Positions 9,441-18,837 of a DNA stretch of 64,000 nucleotides are shown here, in pieces. The notes under the pieces were generated by a model, which worked only from the letters and a program-made list of their open reading frames with translations, made no database searches and was not told the origin of the DNA. This stretch comes from Chelatococcus sp. YT9 (GTDB lineage Bacteria > Pseudomonadota > Alphaproteobacteria > Rhizobiales > Beijerinckiaceae), in the NCBI RefSeq assembly GCF_018398315.1, contig NZ_JAHBRW010000001.1, positions 1,980,001 through 2,044,000 on the forward strand, read 5' to 3'. Both the position numbers and the translations under genes were made by a program. Numbering within the stretch: the first letter of the stretch is position 1; each line of letters begins with the position of its first letter.

Positions 9441-9644
9441 GAGTTGCCCGAGTAGAAAGGCGGACCCCCGTTGGCCGCGCCAGAAAGCACGCTAGCCTGC
9501 CCGTCGCGCAGAAGCTGTAGGTCGAATGCAACACTTCTGTATTGTTCTAACGGGGAAATTGGCGCGCCTTGAACCGGGACAAGGGCGCCGGATTGGACTA
9601 TGAAGCACGGCAACACCATATCTTATGTTTGAGGGAGAAGCGTG

Positions 9645-10622
9645 ATGGCTTCGGCGTTGGCAACATCGACGAAACTCGACGATCTGCGGAAGATGACCGT
9701 AGTGGTCGCCGATACCGGTGACATCGAGGCGGTGCGCCGGCTGAAGCCGCAGGATTGCACAACCAATCCCAGCCTCCTTCTCAAGGCCGTTGAGACGCCG
9801 GCCTATGCCGCGCTGGTCGACGAGGCGCTCGCCTGGGGTGCCAAGCAGAGTTCTCGCGGAGAGGCGCTCGCCGGTGCGGTATGCGACCGTTTGGCGGTGA
9901 ATTTCGGTGCGGAGCTGGCCGGCATCGTACCGGGGCGTGTATCGACCGAGGTCGATGCGGATCTGTCCTTCGACAAGGAAGCGACGATCACCAAGGCGCA
10001 TTCGCTCATCGCCGCCTATGAGGAGCGCGGCATCGGCCGTGAGCGCATCCTCATCAAGATCGCTGCCACCTGGGAGGGCATTCGCGCTGCCGAGCAGCTG
10101 CAGCGCGAGGGCATCGATTGCAATCTGACGTTGCTGTTCTCATTGACGCAAGCCGTTGCCTGCGCCGACGCCGGTGTGTTCCTGATCTCGCCCTTCGTCG
10201 GCCGGATTCTCGACTGGCATGTGAAAGCTGGCGGAGGCCCTTACACGGGCGACACGGATCCCGGCGTGGTCTCTGTCCGCAATATCTTCAATTACTACAA
10301 GGCCCACGACATCAAGACGGTGGTCATGGGTGCCTCTTTCCGCAACACGGGTGAGATCGAGGCGCTGGCGGGCTGTGATCGCCTGACAATCGGGCCAGCG
10401 CTTCTCGATCAGCTCGCCGCCGAGCCGGGACCGTTGCCCCGCAAGCTCGATCCCGCCCATGTCACGGAGAAGCCGGCGCGGATCGAACTCGACGAGAAGG
10501 CGTTCCGGTTCGGGTTCAACGAAGACGCGATGGCGACTGAGAAACTGGCCGAAGGCATTCGCGCCTTCGTCAAGGATCTGAGGACCCTGCGGGCGCTTGT
10601 GGCCAAGCGCCTCGACGCTTGA
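9645..10622 (+). CDS. tal: Transaldolase
   Basis: This is a 325-residue class I transaldolase of the TalB type, which transfers dihydroxyacetone units between sedoheptulose-7-phosphate and glyceraldehyde-3-phosphate in the pentose phosphate pathway. The N-terminal signature [12 protein letters not shown] and the Schiff-base segment [14 protein letters not shown] (Lys138) are both intact, and the length is standard. GTG at 9642 is also possible, but the ATG at 9645 sits better behind GAGGGAGAAG at 9631-9640. A rho-independent terminator at 10731-10759 closes the unit, so it is probably monocistronic. Confidence 0.95.
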   Translation: MASALATSTKLDDLRKMTVVVADTGDIEAVRRLKPQDCTTNPSLLLKAVETPAYAALVDEALAWGAKQSSRGEALAGAVCDRLAVNFGAELAGIVPGRVSTEVDADLSFDKEATITKAHSLIAAYEERGIGRERILIKIAATWEGIRAAEQLQREGIDCNLTLLFSLTQAVACADAGVFLISPFVGRILDWHVKAGGGPYTGDTDPGVVSVRNIFNYYKAHDIKTVVMGASFRNTGEIEALAGCDRLTIGPALLDQLAAEPGPLPRKLDPAHVTEKPARIELDEKAFRFGFNEDAMATEKLAEGIRAFVKDLRTLRALVAKRLDA

Positions 10623-10730
10623 ACTGACCGGTGGTGGCGCGGCAGGTGCGATTTTGCACCGCACAGTTGCGCTGGACATCATAATGTCTTGAAATTCGGG
10701 CTGTTAACGCCTGTCGGACTGTCGATCTCG

Positions 10731-10759
10731 CCGCCCGCACCAGCGGGCGGTATTTATTT
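10731..10759 (+). terminator. Rho-independent terminator after transaldolase
   Basis: A perfect 8-bp stem (CCGCCCGC / GCGGGCGG) with an ACCA loop is followed by TATTTATTT. It lies 108 bp after the tal stop codon. It also rules out the TTG at 10689 as the start of the downstream exporter gene, since the hairpin would fall inside the coding region. Confidence 0.8.
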
Positions 10760-10817
10760 GGGACCGGTGCGCCAGGCCAAGACCCATCAAGCCCTTCGCC
10801 TTTCCGGATTGCGTGTC

Positions 10818-12071
10818 ATGCCTTCAACAGTGTCGCCCGCCGGCGGGCCGCGTCCGAAGTTTCTCGGTAACGCGATCATCCTCGGATTGTTGTCCGCGAT
10901 CGGTCCCTTTGCGATCGATATGTATCTGCCGGCCTTGCCCGCCATCGGCGAGAACCTCCGTGCCGACAGCAACACGGTCCAGCTCAGCATCATGGCCTTC
11001 TTCGTGGCGCTGGGATTCGGGCAGCTGTTCTACGGGCCGGTGTCGGATATGGTAGGGCGCAAGCCGCCGCTCTACTTCGGTATCACTGTCTTCGCCGTCG
11101 GCAGCGTCGGCTGCGCGCTGGCGCCCGACATCGTCACGCTTATCGCCTTTCGTTTTCTGCAGGGAATCGGTGCTTGTGCCTGCTCGGCAATCCCGCGAGC
11201 GATTGTGCGCGATCTGCATCGTGGCCCCGATGCCGCCAAGCTGATGTCGCTCTTGATGCTCGTGTTCAGCGTGTCACCGATTCTGGCGCCGGTGATCGGC
11301 AGCGTCGTCATCAGCATCGCCGGCTGGCGGGCCGTATTCTGGATCGTCGCGGTCATCGCGGCCCTCGGGCTCGTCCTCATCGGCACGAGGCTCAAGGAAA
11401 CGCGGCCTCCGGCTCACCGTGTCGAAAGCAGCATTGGCGGTGCCTTCCGGGCCTACGGAGCACTTCTCAAGGACCGGCATTTCCTTGGGCTCGTCTTCAT
11501 CGGCGCCTTCGGCATGTCCGGCTTTTTCGTTTTTCTAGCGAATTCATCCTTTGTCCTCATCGAGCACTATGGACTTTCGCCGACGCTCTACAGCGTTGCT
11601 TTTTCGATCAATGCCGTGTCCTTCATCGGCGTCTCCCAGTTCACCAGCATGTTGGGCCGCCGCTATGGACTGCGTAACATCGTGCGGCCCGCCGTGGCGA
11701 TTTACGCCGTGCTGATGGTATTGCTGTTTGTGCTATTCGCGTTGGGCTTCGACCATCTGGCGATCATGGTCGTGCTGCTGTTCGTTGCCAACGGCGCGCT
11801 CGGTCTTGTCATCCCGACCTCGGCCGTCTTGGCGCTGGAAGACCACGGTGCCTTGGCCGGCACGGCTTCCGCGCTCATGGGCACCTTGCAGTTTGCAACA
11901 GGTTCAGTGGTAATTGCCGTTGTCGGGCTTTTCGTGGACGGCTCCGCTCTTCCGATGATCGGGGGCATGGCGGCTTGCGCCATCGCCAGCTTCACCTTCG
12001 CCTTCGTCACGCTACGGCATGCCTCATCGAGCCGTGCGGCCAATGCCGCGATGAAAGCCCCCGCGGAATAG
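10818..12071 (+). CDS. Bcr/CflA family multidrug efflux MFS transporter
   Basis: The 417-residue product is a 12-helix major facilitator of the drug:H+ antiporter family. IGPFAIDMYLPALPAIGENL is the Bcr/CflA signature of the first helix and loop, GQLFYGPVSDMVGRKPPL is the conserved loop 2-3 motif of the superfamily, and ALMGTLQFATGSV late in the protein is also typical. Homologues export drugs such as bicyclomycin, and some export sulfonamides or cysteine; the substrate here is unknown. I chose the ATG at 10818 because the upstream open frame contains a terminator and is not membrane-like. Convergent with the TPP-enzyme gene. Confidence 0.88.
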   Translation: MPSTVSPAGGPRPKFLGNAIILGLLSAIGPFAIDMYLPALPAIGENLRADSNTVQLSIMAFFVALGFGQLFYGPVSDMVGRKPPLYFGITVFAVGSVGCALAPDIVTLIAFRFLQGIGACACSAIPRAIVRDLHRGPDAAKLMSLLMLVFSVSPILAPVIGSVVISIAGWRAVFWIVAVIAALGLVLIGTRLKETRPPAHRVESSIGGAFRAYGALLKDRHFLGLVFIGAFGMSGFFVFLANSSFVLIEHYGLSPTLYSVAFSINAVSFIGVSQFTSMLGRRYGLRNIVRPAVAIYAVLMVLLFVLFALGFDHLAIMVVLLFVANGALGLVIPTSAVLALEDHGALAGTASALMGTLQFATGSVVIAVVGLFVDGSALPMIGGMAACAIASFTFAFVTLRHASSSRAANAAMKAPAE

Positions 12072-12092
12072 TCGCGGGGCGCCTTCACTGAC

Positions 12093-13775
12093 TCAATGCC
12101 CTGATGCTTGCGCCTTCTCGCGGATCGCAGTCAGCGTGGTTGTCGGCGTGATGACTTCGGGATCGAGGATGAGATGCAGGATCGCCGGCTTGCCGGAGGC
12201 CATGGCCCGGGCGAGCGCCGGCGCGAACTGCTCCGTCGTCTCCACACGCTCGCCAAAGCCGCCATAAGCCACTGCAAGGGCGGCGAAATCGGGGCTCCTC
12301 ATCGAGGTGGCGGAGACGCGGCCGGGATATTCTCGCTCCTGGTGCATGCGGATGGTGCCGTAGATCCCGTTATCGATCACGAGCACGATGATCGGCAAGT
12401 CGTATTGCACGGCGGTGGTGAACTCCTGGCCGTGCATCAGGAAGCAGCCGTCGCCGGCGAAGGAGACGACCGTGCGCTGCGGGTATAGCTTCTTCACCCC
12501 GACCGCCGCTGGCAGACCGTACCCCATGGAGCCGGAGGTCGGCGCTGCCTGGGTGCCGTAGCGGCGGAAGCGGTGGAAGCGGTGCAGCCAGGTGGCGTAG
12601 TTGCCTGCGCCGTTGGTCATGATGGCATCGTCCGGCAGGACCTCCGCCAGATGCTGCATGATGGCGCCCATCTGCAGGCGTCCGACCGTGGTCACCCGGC
12701 CGGGGTCGCTCCAGGCGAGATAATCCGCATGGGCTTGCGCCGTCCCGGCCGCCCACGGCGCCTCCTTAGGTAGCGCGATGCCGTCGAGCGCCGCCGCAAA
12801 AGCCGTCGGGGAGGCGTTAATGGCGAGCGCAGGCGCATAGACGCGGCCAAGCTCGCCCGCATCCGGATGGACGTGAATGAGTTCCGTTCCGGGGCCGGGG
12901 ATGCCGAACAGGGTATAGCTCTGACTCGGAACCTCCGAGAGGCGACCACCGACCATCAGCACGAGATCGGCGTCCTTGATGCGGGCGAGAAGCTTCGGAT
13001 TGACGCCGAGGCCGAGGTCGCCAGCGTATGAAGGATGGTCCGCCGGAAACAGCATCTGTCGCCGGAACGAGCAGGCCACCGGCAGGTTGAACCGCTCGGC
13101 AAAGCGGGCGAACCGCGCGACGGCTTCCTCCGACCAGCGGCTGCCGCCGACAATGGCGATCGGGTTCCGCGCCGCCGACAGGCGCTTTTCGAGATCGGCC
13201 ATCTGCGCGGGCGCCGGATGCGTCTCCACCGCCTCCACATAGGGTGCGTCCGCGACCTCGGCGATGGTCGTCAGCATGTTCTCGGGCAGGGCGATGACCA
13301 CCGGCCCCGGCCGGCCGGACATCGCCACGTGGAAGGCGCGCGAGATGATTTCCGGGATGCGGTCCGCATCGTCGATCTCGGTCGCCCATTTGGCGATGGG
13401 GCCGAAGGCCGCGCGGTAGTCGACCTCCTGGAAGGCCTCGCGCTCACGCATGCCGGTCTCGATCTGGCCGACGAACAGGATCATCGGCGTCGAATCCTGC
13501 CTGGCGATGTGGATGCCCGCCGAGGCGTTCGTGGCGCCCGGCCCGCGTGTCACGAAGCAGATGCCCGGACGGCCGGTGAGCTTGCCCTGCGCTTCCGCCA
13601 TCATGGCGGCGCCGCCTTCCTGCCGGCAGACCGTGACAGGGATCGCGGCGTCATGCAGCGCGTCGAGCACTGCGAGATAGCTCTCGCCGGGCACGCAGAA
13701 GATATGCTCCACCCCCTGCGTCACGAGCTGGTCGACGAGGATCTGCCCGCCGGTGCGTGGCTTCAAAGCGGTCAT
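12093..13775 (-). CDS. Thiamine pyrophosphate-dependent enzyme, acetolactate synthase-like
   Basis: This 560-residue protein has the three-domain architecture of the acetolactate synthase/pyruvate oxidase family. The catalytic glutamate that activates the cofactor is Glu53 (VCRQEGGAAMMAEA), and the TPP/Mg binding motif is FAGDGCFLMHGQEF ending in VIDNG. It overlaps the upstream CaiB/BaiF gene by 4 bp (ATGA), so the two are translationally coupled. No small regulatory subunit follows, which argues against a biosynthetic IlvB. Pairing with a CoA-transferase recalls oxalyl-CoA decarboxylase/formyl-CoA transferase pairs, but a decarboxylase acting on a 2-oxo acid or acyl-CoA is only an inference. 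Confidence 0.82.
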   Translation of the reverse strand: MTALKPRTGGQILVDQLVTQGVEHIFCVPGESYLAVLDALHDAAIPVTVCRQEGGAAMMAEAQGKLTGRPGICFVTRGPGATNASAGIHIARQDSTPMILFVGQIETGMREREAFQEVDYRAAFGPIAKWATEIDDADRIPEIISRAFHVAMSGRPGPVVIALPENMLTTIAEVADAPYVEAVETHPAPAQMADLEKRLSAARNPIAIVGGSRWSEEAVARFARFAERFNLPVACSFRRQMLFPADHPSYAGDLGLGVNPKLLARIKDADLVLMVGGRLSEVPSQSYTLFGIPGPGTELIHVHPDAGELGRVYAPALAINASPTAFAAALDGIALPKEAPWAAGTAQAHADYLAWSDPGRVTTVGRLQMGAIMQHLAEVLPDDAIMTNGAGNYATWLHRFHRFRRYGTQAAPTSGSMGYGLPAAVGVKKLYPQRTVVSFAGDGCFLMHGQEFTTAVQYDLPIIVLVIDNGIYGTIRMHQEREYPGRVSATSMRSPDFAALAVAYGGFGERVETTEQFAPALARAMASGKPAILHLILDPEVITPTTTLTAIREKAQASGH

Positions 13776-14983
13776 GACTGGCCTCCCCAGTTCGGATCCC
13801 GCAGGATCTCTTCGGTCTGCTCTCCGACGGCGGGCGATGGCCGGCGCGCCACCTGCGGCACGCCGTCGATGACGATGGGGGAGCGTACCGAGGGAATGCT
13901 CCCACCCGCCGCCGCCGGGTTGGGCAAGTCGACCTTCATGCCCCGCGCCAGCACCTGCGGATCGGCGAAGACATCGGCCACCGTATTGATCGGCCCGGCC
14001 GGCACGCCTTGCGCTTCCAGCTGGCCGAGGAGATCGGCGCGGCTGTGCTGCGCCGTGAGCTGGGCGAGGAGCGGACAGAGCTGGTCGCGGTTGGCGACGC
14101 GCGCCTTGTTGGTCGCATAGGCTTCCGCATCAGCCAGCGCCGGCGCGCCGAGCACGGTGACGAACCGCCGGAACTGCCCGTCGTTGCCAACGGCGACGAT
14201 GACGTGGCCATCCGAGACCGGGAAGACCTGATAAGGCACGATATTCGGATGGGCGTTGCCGAGCCGCTTCGGCGAGACGCCGGAGACGAGGAAATTCAGC
14301 GACTGGTTGGCGAGCACGCTGACCTGGGTGTCGAGCAGCGCCATGTCGACCATGCCGCCGAGGCCCGTCGCGTCGCGGCGCCGCAGCGCCGCCAGGATGC
14401 CGACGGTCGCATAGAGCCCGGTGAAGATATCGACATAGGCGACACCGATCTTCATCGGCTCGCCGTCCGGCTCGCCCGTGAGATCCATGCTGCCGCCCAT
14501 GCCCTGGATCAAATAGTCATACCCGGCGCGGGCGGCATAGGGGCCATCCTGGCCGAAGCCGGTGACCGAGCAATAGATGAGCCGCGGGTTGACGGCCTTC
14601 AGGCTCTCGTAGTCGAGGCCATATTTCCTGAGGCCGCCGACCTTGAAATTCTCGATGAGCACATCGGCTTCCGCTGCCAGCCGGCGGATGAGCGCCTGGC
14701 CCTCGGGACTCTCGAAATCGGCCGTGATGGAACGCTTGCCGCGATTGGTGGCATGGAAATAGGCGGCCGAGAGGTCGCCGTCGCCATCCGCCTTGGCTAC
14801 GAAAGGCGGGCCCCAGCTGCGCGTGTCGTCACCGGCGCCGGGCCGCTCGACCTTGACGACATCGGCGCCGAGATCGGCCAGGAGCTGGCCTGACCACGGC
14901 CCTGCCAGGATCCGCGCGAGTTCGAGCACCTTGAGGCCGTGGAGAGGCTGAATTCCGGCAGTCTTATCGTCAGTCGTACTCAT
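13772..14983 (-). CDS. CaiB/BaiF (class III) CoA-transferase
   Basis: The 403-residue product is a family III CoA-transferase. The N-terminus has LHGLKVLELARILAGPW and LADLGADVVKVERPGAGDD, hallmark segments of the family; NRGKRSITADFESPEGQALI and ADVLIENFKVGG follow; the nucleophilic aspartate is expected in GVAYVDIFTGLYA. These enzymes move CoA between carboxylic acids. It lies downstream of gcdH on the same strand, so a glutarate or C5-dicarboxylate CoA-transferase feeding glutaryl-CoA dehydrogenase is a reasonable inference. A repeat-bounded DUF559 ORF separates it from gcdH. It is translationally coupled to the TPP enzyme. Confidence 0.87.
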   Translation of the reverse strand: MSTTDDKTAGIQPLHGLKVLELARILAGPWSGQLLADLGADVVKVERPGAGDDTRSWGPPFVAKADGDGDLSAAYFHATNRGKRSITADFESPEGQALIRRLAAEADVLIENFKVGGLRKYGLDYESLKAVNPRLIYCSVTGFGQDGPYAARAGYDYLIQGMGGSMDLTGEPDGEPMKIGVAYVDIFTGLYATVGILAALRRRDATGLGGMVDMALLDTQVSVLANQSLNFLVSGVSPKRLGNAHPNIVPYQVFPVSDGHVIVAVGNDGQFRRFVTVLGAPALADAEAYATNKARVANRDQLCPLLAQLTAQHSRADLLGQLEAQGVPAGPINTVADVFADPQVLARGMKVDLPNPAAAGGSIPSVRSPIVIDGVPQVARRPSPAVGEQTEEILRDPNWGGQS

Positions 14984-15022
14984 TGTCTCTCTTTCGAGCC
15001 CTGCGATGTGGCCGGCGGGGCG

Positions 15023-15187
15023 GCCCCCACCCGACCCGTCGCTGCGCGCCGGGCCACCCTCCCCGGAGGAGAGGGATCGGCGCTCTACTGTCTAGCCTTG
15101 CGAATGGCATCCGTTTCATCACAAACGGTGCAGCCTGAGGATCCCTCCCCCTTGGGAGAGGGTGGCGGCGAAGCCGACGGGTGGGGT
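15023..15187. repeat. Composite palindromic intergenic repeat, copy 1
   Basis: Two inverted arms flank a spacer. The left arm (15023-15064) starts CCCCACCCGACCC and runs through GCGCGCCGGGCCACCCTCCC; the right arm (about 15141-15187) starts CCCTCCCCCTTGGGAGAGGG and ends GGGTGGGG, close to the reverse complement of the left arm. The layout resembles REP/BIME-type mosaic elements. The 3' end of the DUF559 reading frame runs through the right arm and spacer. Confidence 0.75.
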
Positions 15188-15489
15188 TCACCCGCAGTCA
15201 ATGCCGCATAGATCGTGTCCATGACGGCCCGCTTGTCGCGCTCAACGTCGCCATTGGTGAAACGCAAGACGCGGAAACCAAGCGCCGCGAGCTTCGCGTC
15301 GCGTATCCGGTCGGCGATATGACCATCGAAACCATGCTGGATACCATCGATCTCGACGACAAGGCTATGCTTGAGACAGGCGAAATCGACGATGAAACGA
15401 TGGATGGCCACCTGTCGACGAAAATGAAATCCCGCTGGCACGATCTCCTCGCGCAGCCAGTTCCAGACCTTGACCTCCTGCGGGATCAT
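15085..15489 (-). CDS. DUF559 (endonuclease-like) domain protein, start uncertain
   Basis: The core matches DUF559 proteins, small PD-(D/E)XK-like relatives of very-short-patch repair endonucleases: KVWNWLREEI, FHFRRQVAIHRFIVDFACL, SLVVEIDGIQHG and GFRVLRFTNGDVE. The D...E-x-D...QH residues of the family are visible. Homology begins a few residues before the ATG at 15489 (PRRLRQQM), and the frame is open upstream into a repeat, so the start could be the TTG at 15501 or the 5' end may have been altered by repeat insertion. The C-terminal 35 residues are translated repeat sequence. It may be a passenger of the repeats rather than part of the lysine operon. Confidence 0.7.
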   Translation of the reverse strand: MIPQEVKVWNWLREEIVPAGFHFRRQVAIHRFIVDFACLKHSLVVEIDGIQHGFDGHIADRIRDAKLAALGFRVLRFTNGDVERDKRAVMDTIYAALTAGEPHPSASPPPSPKGEGSSGCTVCDETDAIRKARQ

Positions 15490-15550
15490 CTGTTGGCGCA
15501 ACCTGCGCGGAAGAGCCGTGGGAAGATGCGAGCGACGTTGGCGGCGGTGG

Positions 15551-15771
15551 CCCCCACCCGACCCGGCGCTGTGCGCCGGGCCACCCTCCCTGCACAACGC
15601 GGGTGTTCCCGCGTTGTGCGATGAGTGCGCAAGTCGGGAACACCCGACTTGCGCAGGGGAGGGATCGGTGCCTCGCTCTACAGCTTCGCTCATGGCATTG
15701 CCCGCATCCAGGCTAGCTCGGATGATCCCTCCCCCTTGGGGGAGGGTGGCGGCGCAGCCGCCGGGTGGGGT
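15551..15771. repeat. Composite palindromic intergenic repeat, copy 2 with twin hairpins
   Basis: The left arm (15551-15590) and right arm (15726-15771) match copy 1, in the same relative orientation. Between them lies a paired-hairpin module absent from copy 1, and the spacer GGGATCGG...CTCTAC is shared with copy 1. The right arm ends 10 bp before the stop codon of gcdH, so it is transcribed as that gene's 3' untranslated region. Confidence 0.75.
15592..15655. repeat. Twin perfect hairpins with complementary loops
   Basis: Hairpin 1 (15592-15619) has a perfect 12-bp stem GCACAACGCGGG with loop TGTT. Hairpin 2 (15626-15655) has a perfect 13-bp stem TGCGCAAGTCGGG with loop AACA. They are six bases apart (GATGAG) and their loops are exact complements. 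A related pair lies at 23317-23378. Confidence 0.8.
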
Positions 15772-15781
15772 CCGAAGGCGT

Positions 15782-16972
15782 TCAGAAGAACGCTTGGATA
15801 CCCGTCTGGGCGCGGCCGAGGATGAGGGCATGCACGTCGTGCGTGCCCTCATAGGTGTTGACCGTCTCCAGGTTCTGGGCGTGACGCATCACGTGGAACT
15901 CTTCCTGGATGCCGTTGCCGCCATGCATGTCGCGGGCGACGCGGGCGATGTCGAGGGCCTTGCCGCAGTTGTTGCGCTTGACGATGGAGATCATCTCAGG
16001 GGCCATACGGCCCTCGTCGAACAGGCGACCGACGCGCAAGCTTCCCTGCAGGCCAAGCGAAATCTCGGTCTGCATGTCGGCGAGCTTCTTCTGGACGAGC
16101 TGGGTGGCGGCGAGGGGCCGGCCGAACTGCTTGCGATCCAGCGTGTACTGGCGGGCGCGGTGCCAGCAGTCCTCGGCGGCGCCGAGCACGCCCCAGGAGA
16201 TGCCGTAGCGGGCGCGGTTGAGGCAGCCGAACGGGCCCTTCAGGCCGGAGACGTTCGGCAGGAGCGCGCTTTCCGGCACCTCGACGCCGTCCATGACGAT
16301 CTCGCCGGTGATGGAGGCGCGCAGCGAAAGCTTGCCGCCGATCTTCGGTGCGGAAAGCCCCTTCAGGCCCTTCTCCAGCACGAAGCCGCGGATGGCCCCG
16401 TCGTGGGCGGCGGACTTCGCCCAGACCACGAAGACATCGGCGATCGGCGAGTTGGAGATCCACATCTTTGTGCCGATCAGGCGGTAGCCGCCGTCAATCT
16501 TTTCGGCGCGCGTGGTCATGCCGCCTGGATCGGAGCCGGCATCCGGCTCGGTCAGGCCGAAGCAGCCGACCCATTCGCCAGAGGCGAGCTTCGGCAGGTA
16601 GCGCTTGCGCTGCTCTTCGGAGCCGTAGGCATAGATCGGGTACATCACGAGCGAGGACTGCACGCTCATCATGGAGCGATAGCCGGAATCGACGCGCTCC
16701 ACCTCGCGGGCGACGAGCCCGTAAGCTACGTAGGAAGCGGCCGCGCAGCCGTATTCCTCCGGCAGGGTCACGCCGAGGAGGCCGAGCTCGCCCATCTCGT
16801 TGAAGATCTCGCGGTCGGTCTTCTCATGGGCATAGGCCTCCAGCACGCGCGGCTGGAGCTTCTCTTGCGCATAGGCATGGGCCGTGTCGCGGATCATCCG
16901 CTCGTCGTCGGTCAGCTGGCTTTCGATCAGGAAAGGATCGGCCCAGTCGAAGGAGCCCTTCTTGTCGCTCAT
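15782..16972 (-). CDS. gcdH: Glutaryl-CoA dehydrogenase
   Basis: This 396-residue acyl-CoA dehydrogenase oxidises and decarboxylates glutaryl-CoA to crotonyl-CoA using FAD and electron-transferring flavoprotein. Substrate assignment is unusually firm: the arginine that binds the glutaryl carboxylate is present in [15 protein letters not shown] (Arg99), and the catalytic base is Glu375 in [23 protein letters not shown]-binding segments [17 protein letters not shown] and [15 protein letters not shown] are intact. Length is normal. It follows the ALDH7-type dehydrogenase gene, which supports a lysine, hydroxylysine or tryptophan degradation role through 2-oxoadipate. Confidence 0.95.
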   Translation of the reverse strand: MSDKKGSFDWADPFLIESQLTDDERMIRDTAHAYAQEKLQPRVLEAYAHEKTDREIFNEMGELGLLGVTLPEEYGCAAASYVAYGLVAREVERVDSGYRSMMSVQSSLVMYPIYAYGSEEQRKRYLPKLASGEWVGCFGLTEPDAGSDPGGMTTRAEKIDGGYRLIGTKMWISNSPIADVFVVWAKSAAHDGAIRGFVLEKGLKGLSAPKIGGKLSLRASITGEIVMDGVEVPESALLPNVSGLKGPFGCLNRARYGISWGVLGAAEDCWHRARQYTLDRKQFGRPLAATQLVQKKLADMQTEISLGLQGSLRVGRLFDEGRMAPEMISIVKRNNCGKALDIARVARDMHGGNGIQEEFHVMRHAQNLETVNTYEGTHDVHALILGRAQTGIQAFF

Positions 16973-17023
16973 TGTTACGCCTCGTCAGATCACGATGGGT
17001 GGGGCGGTGCGGAGCTTGCCGGC

Positions 17024-18553
17024 TCACGCATCCACGTCGAAGGTCACGCCCTGCGCCAGCGGCAGGGTCGTGCCGTAGTTGATGGTGTTCGTCGCGCGGC
17101 GCATATATGCCTTCCAGGCATCGGAGCCTGCCTCGCGGCCGCCGCCCGTTTCCTTCTCGCCACCGAAGGCGCCGCCGATTTCCGCGCCCGAAGGTCCGAT
17201 ATTCACATTGGCGATGCCGCAGTCGGAGCCTGTGACGGAGACAAAGCGCTCGGCCTCGCGGATGTCGAGCGTGAAGATCGAGGACGACAACCCCGCGCCG
17301 ACCGCGTTGTGCTGGGCGAGCGCGTCGTCGAAATCCGTGTAGCGCACGACATAGAGAATGGGCGCGAAGGTCTCGTGGAGCATGGGGCCTGTCTGGGCGG
17401 GCATCTCGACGAGCGCGGGCGCGGCATACCAGGCGTCAGCTCCGCCGATCTCACGGCGCCCCCCGCCATGCACGGTGGCGCCGAGCGCTTTCACCTCCGC
17501 CAGCGCCTTCTCCATGCCGTCGAAGGCAGCCTTGTCAATCAGCGGGCCGACGAGCGTGCCTGCGGTGCGCGGGTCGCCGATCGAAACGCTCGCGTAGACC
17601 TTGGCGAGGCGCGGCACGAGCGCGTCATAGACGCTGTCGTGAACGAACAGGCGGCGCAAGGTGGTGCAGCGCTGGCCGGCGGTGCCCATCGCGGCGAAGG
17701 CGATGCCGCGCAGCGCAAGGTCGAGATCGGCTGTCGGCGCGACGATGGCGGCGTTGTTGCCGCCGAGCTCGAGAATGGCGCGCGCGAAGCGCTCCGCGAG
17801 CTTCGGGCCGACCTTTCGGCCCATGGCGGTGGAGCCGGTGGCTGAGACCACGGGCACGCGCGTGTCCTCGACCAGCGCCTCGCCGGCCTCACGGCCGCCG
17901 ATGACGACCTCAAGCAGGCCGGCCGGTGCGTCGCCAAAGCGCGCTTCCGCGCGCTTGAAGATGGCCTCGACGGCGAGCGCCGTCAGCGGGGTCTTTTCCG
18001 AGGGCTTCCACACCACGGAATCGCCACAGACGAAGGCAAGCGCCGCATTCCACGACCAAACCGCGACGGGGAAGTTGAACGCCGAGATGACGCCGCAGAC
18101 GCCGAGCGGGTGCCACGTCTCCATCATCCGGTGATCGGGGCGCTCGGTCGCGATCGTCAATCCGTAGAGCTGGCGCGACAGGCCGACGGCGAAATCGCAG
18201 ATGTCGATCATCTCCTGGACTTCGCCGAGCCCCTCGGAAGTGATCTTGCCGGCCTCGATCGTGACGAGACGGCCGAGATCGGCCTTGGCGGCACGCAGTT
18301 CCTCGCCGAGGAGGCGGACCAGTTCGCCGCGACGAGGGGCTGGTACGAGGCGCCAGGTCTTGAAGGCTTCGTCGGCGCGGCCGATGGCGGCTGCTGTGGC
18401 GGCCTTGTCGTCCTCGCGCAGCGTCGCGACCGTCTCACCGGTGATGGGCGAGCGCGCCGCGAGCCCCGCGGCGGCATAGACGCTGTCTGCAACCCCCAGC
18501 CGGCTCAGGAGGGCAAGCACTTCGTCTTTCACGGAGGGGATTGCTGAGGGCAT
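17024..18553 (-). CDS. ALDH7-type aldehyde dehydrogenase (L-piperidine-6-carboxylate/aminoadipate semialdehyde dehydrogenase)
   Basis: The 509-residue NAD(P)-dependent dehydrogenase carries the catalytic cysteine at Cys296 (GTAGQRCTTLRRLF) and the general base Glu262 (ILELGGNNAAIV). The C-terminal block GGEKETGGGREAGSDAWKAY plus TNTINYG is specific to the ALDH7/AmaB group, which oxidises 2-aminoadipate 6-semialdehyde (in equilibrium with piperideine-6-carboxylate) to 2-aminoadipate in lysine degradation. I chose the ATG at 18553; the frame is open 53 codons further but shows no family homology there. gcdH lies 51 bp downstream on the same strand, matching the order of the pathway, and a LysR gene diverges upstream. 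Confidence 0.92.
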   Translation of the reverse strand: MPSAIPSVKDEVLALLSRLGVADSVYAAAGLAARSPITGETVATLREDDKAATAAAIGRADEAFKTWRLVPAPRRGELVRLLGEELRAAKADLGRLVTIEAGKITSEGLGEVQEMIDICDFAVGLSRQLYGLTIATERPDHRMMETWHPLGVCGVISAFNFPVAVWSWNAALAFVCGDSVVWKPSEKTPLTALAVEAIFKRAEARFGDAPAGLLEVVIGGREAGEALVEDTRVPVVSATGSTAMGRKVGPKLAERFARAILELGGNNAAIVAPTADLDLALRGIAFAAMGTAGQRCTTLRRLFVHDSVYDALVPRLAKVYASVSIGDPRTAGTLVGPLIDKAAFDGMEKALAEVKALGATVHGGGRREIGGADAWYAAPALVEMPAQTGPMLHETFAPILYVVRYTDFDDALAQHNAVGAGLSSSIFTLDIREAERFVSVTGSDCGIANVNIGPSGAEIGGAFGGEKETGGGREAGSDAWKAYMRRATNTINYGTTLPLAQGVTFDVDA

Positions 18554-18793
18554 CGTTGGTCCAATCCTGTTGGCTACACGCATAGCGGCGCCTTGGAACA
18601 AGGCGCCGTTGCGGAAGCATGGGTCACTCCGTCGCAGGCGGCCCGGAAGATCGCCCGCAGCTTGCGGATCGTGGGAGAACGACGCGCAATCTTCCAGCGA
18701 AGGGTCGGCCATACCGAGGCCACACCTCCCGCCATTCTTGCCTGGACAATGACGATCTGCGGCCGGGCTTTCAACCGATATGTTTTCACCAAG

Positions 18794-18812
18794 TCATGAA
18801 CGCTTGGAATGA
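18794..18812. promoter_or_regulatory. Candidate LysR box (TCAT-N11-ATGA)
   Basis: An interrupted dyad TCAT-N11-ATGA lies 26 bp before the lysR start codon, in the intergenic region it shares with the ALDH gene. It fits the T-N11-A form of LysR-family sites. Matching short dyads occur by chance, so this is suggestive only. Confidence 0.4.
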
Positions 18813-18837
18813 TCTCTATCCGTTGTAAGGTCGTTCC

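Noticed and set aside
12093-13775. Calling the TPP enzyme acetolactate synthase (IlvB)
   Set aside because: No IlvN subunit nearby and the operon is catabolic; kept as TPP-dependent enzyme of uncertain substrate.
15592-15655. CRISPR repeat interpretation of the twin hairpins
   Set aside because: Only two non-identical hairpins, no regular spacers and no cas genes.
15470-17845. 791-residue open frame on the plus strand across gcdH and the ALDH7 gene
   Set aside because: It is the antisense shadow of two unmistakable minus-strand genes and has the His/Arg/Ala-rich composition of GC-rich reverse frames.
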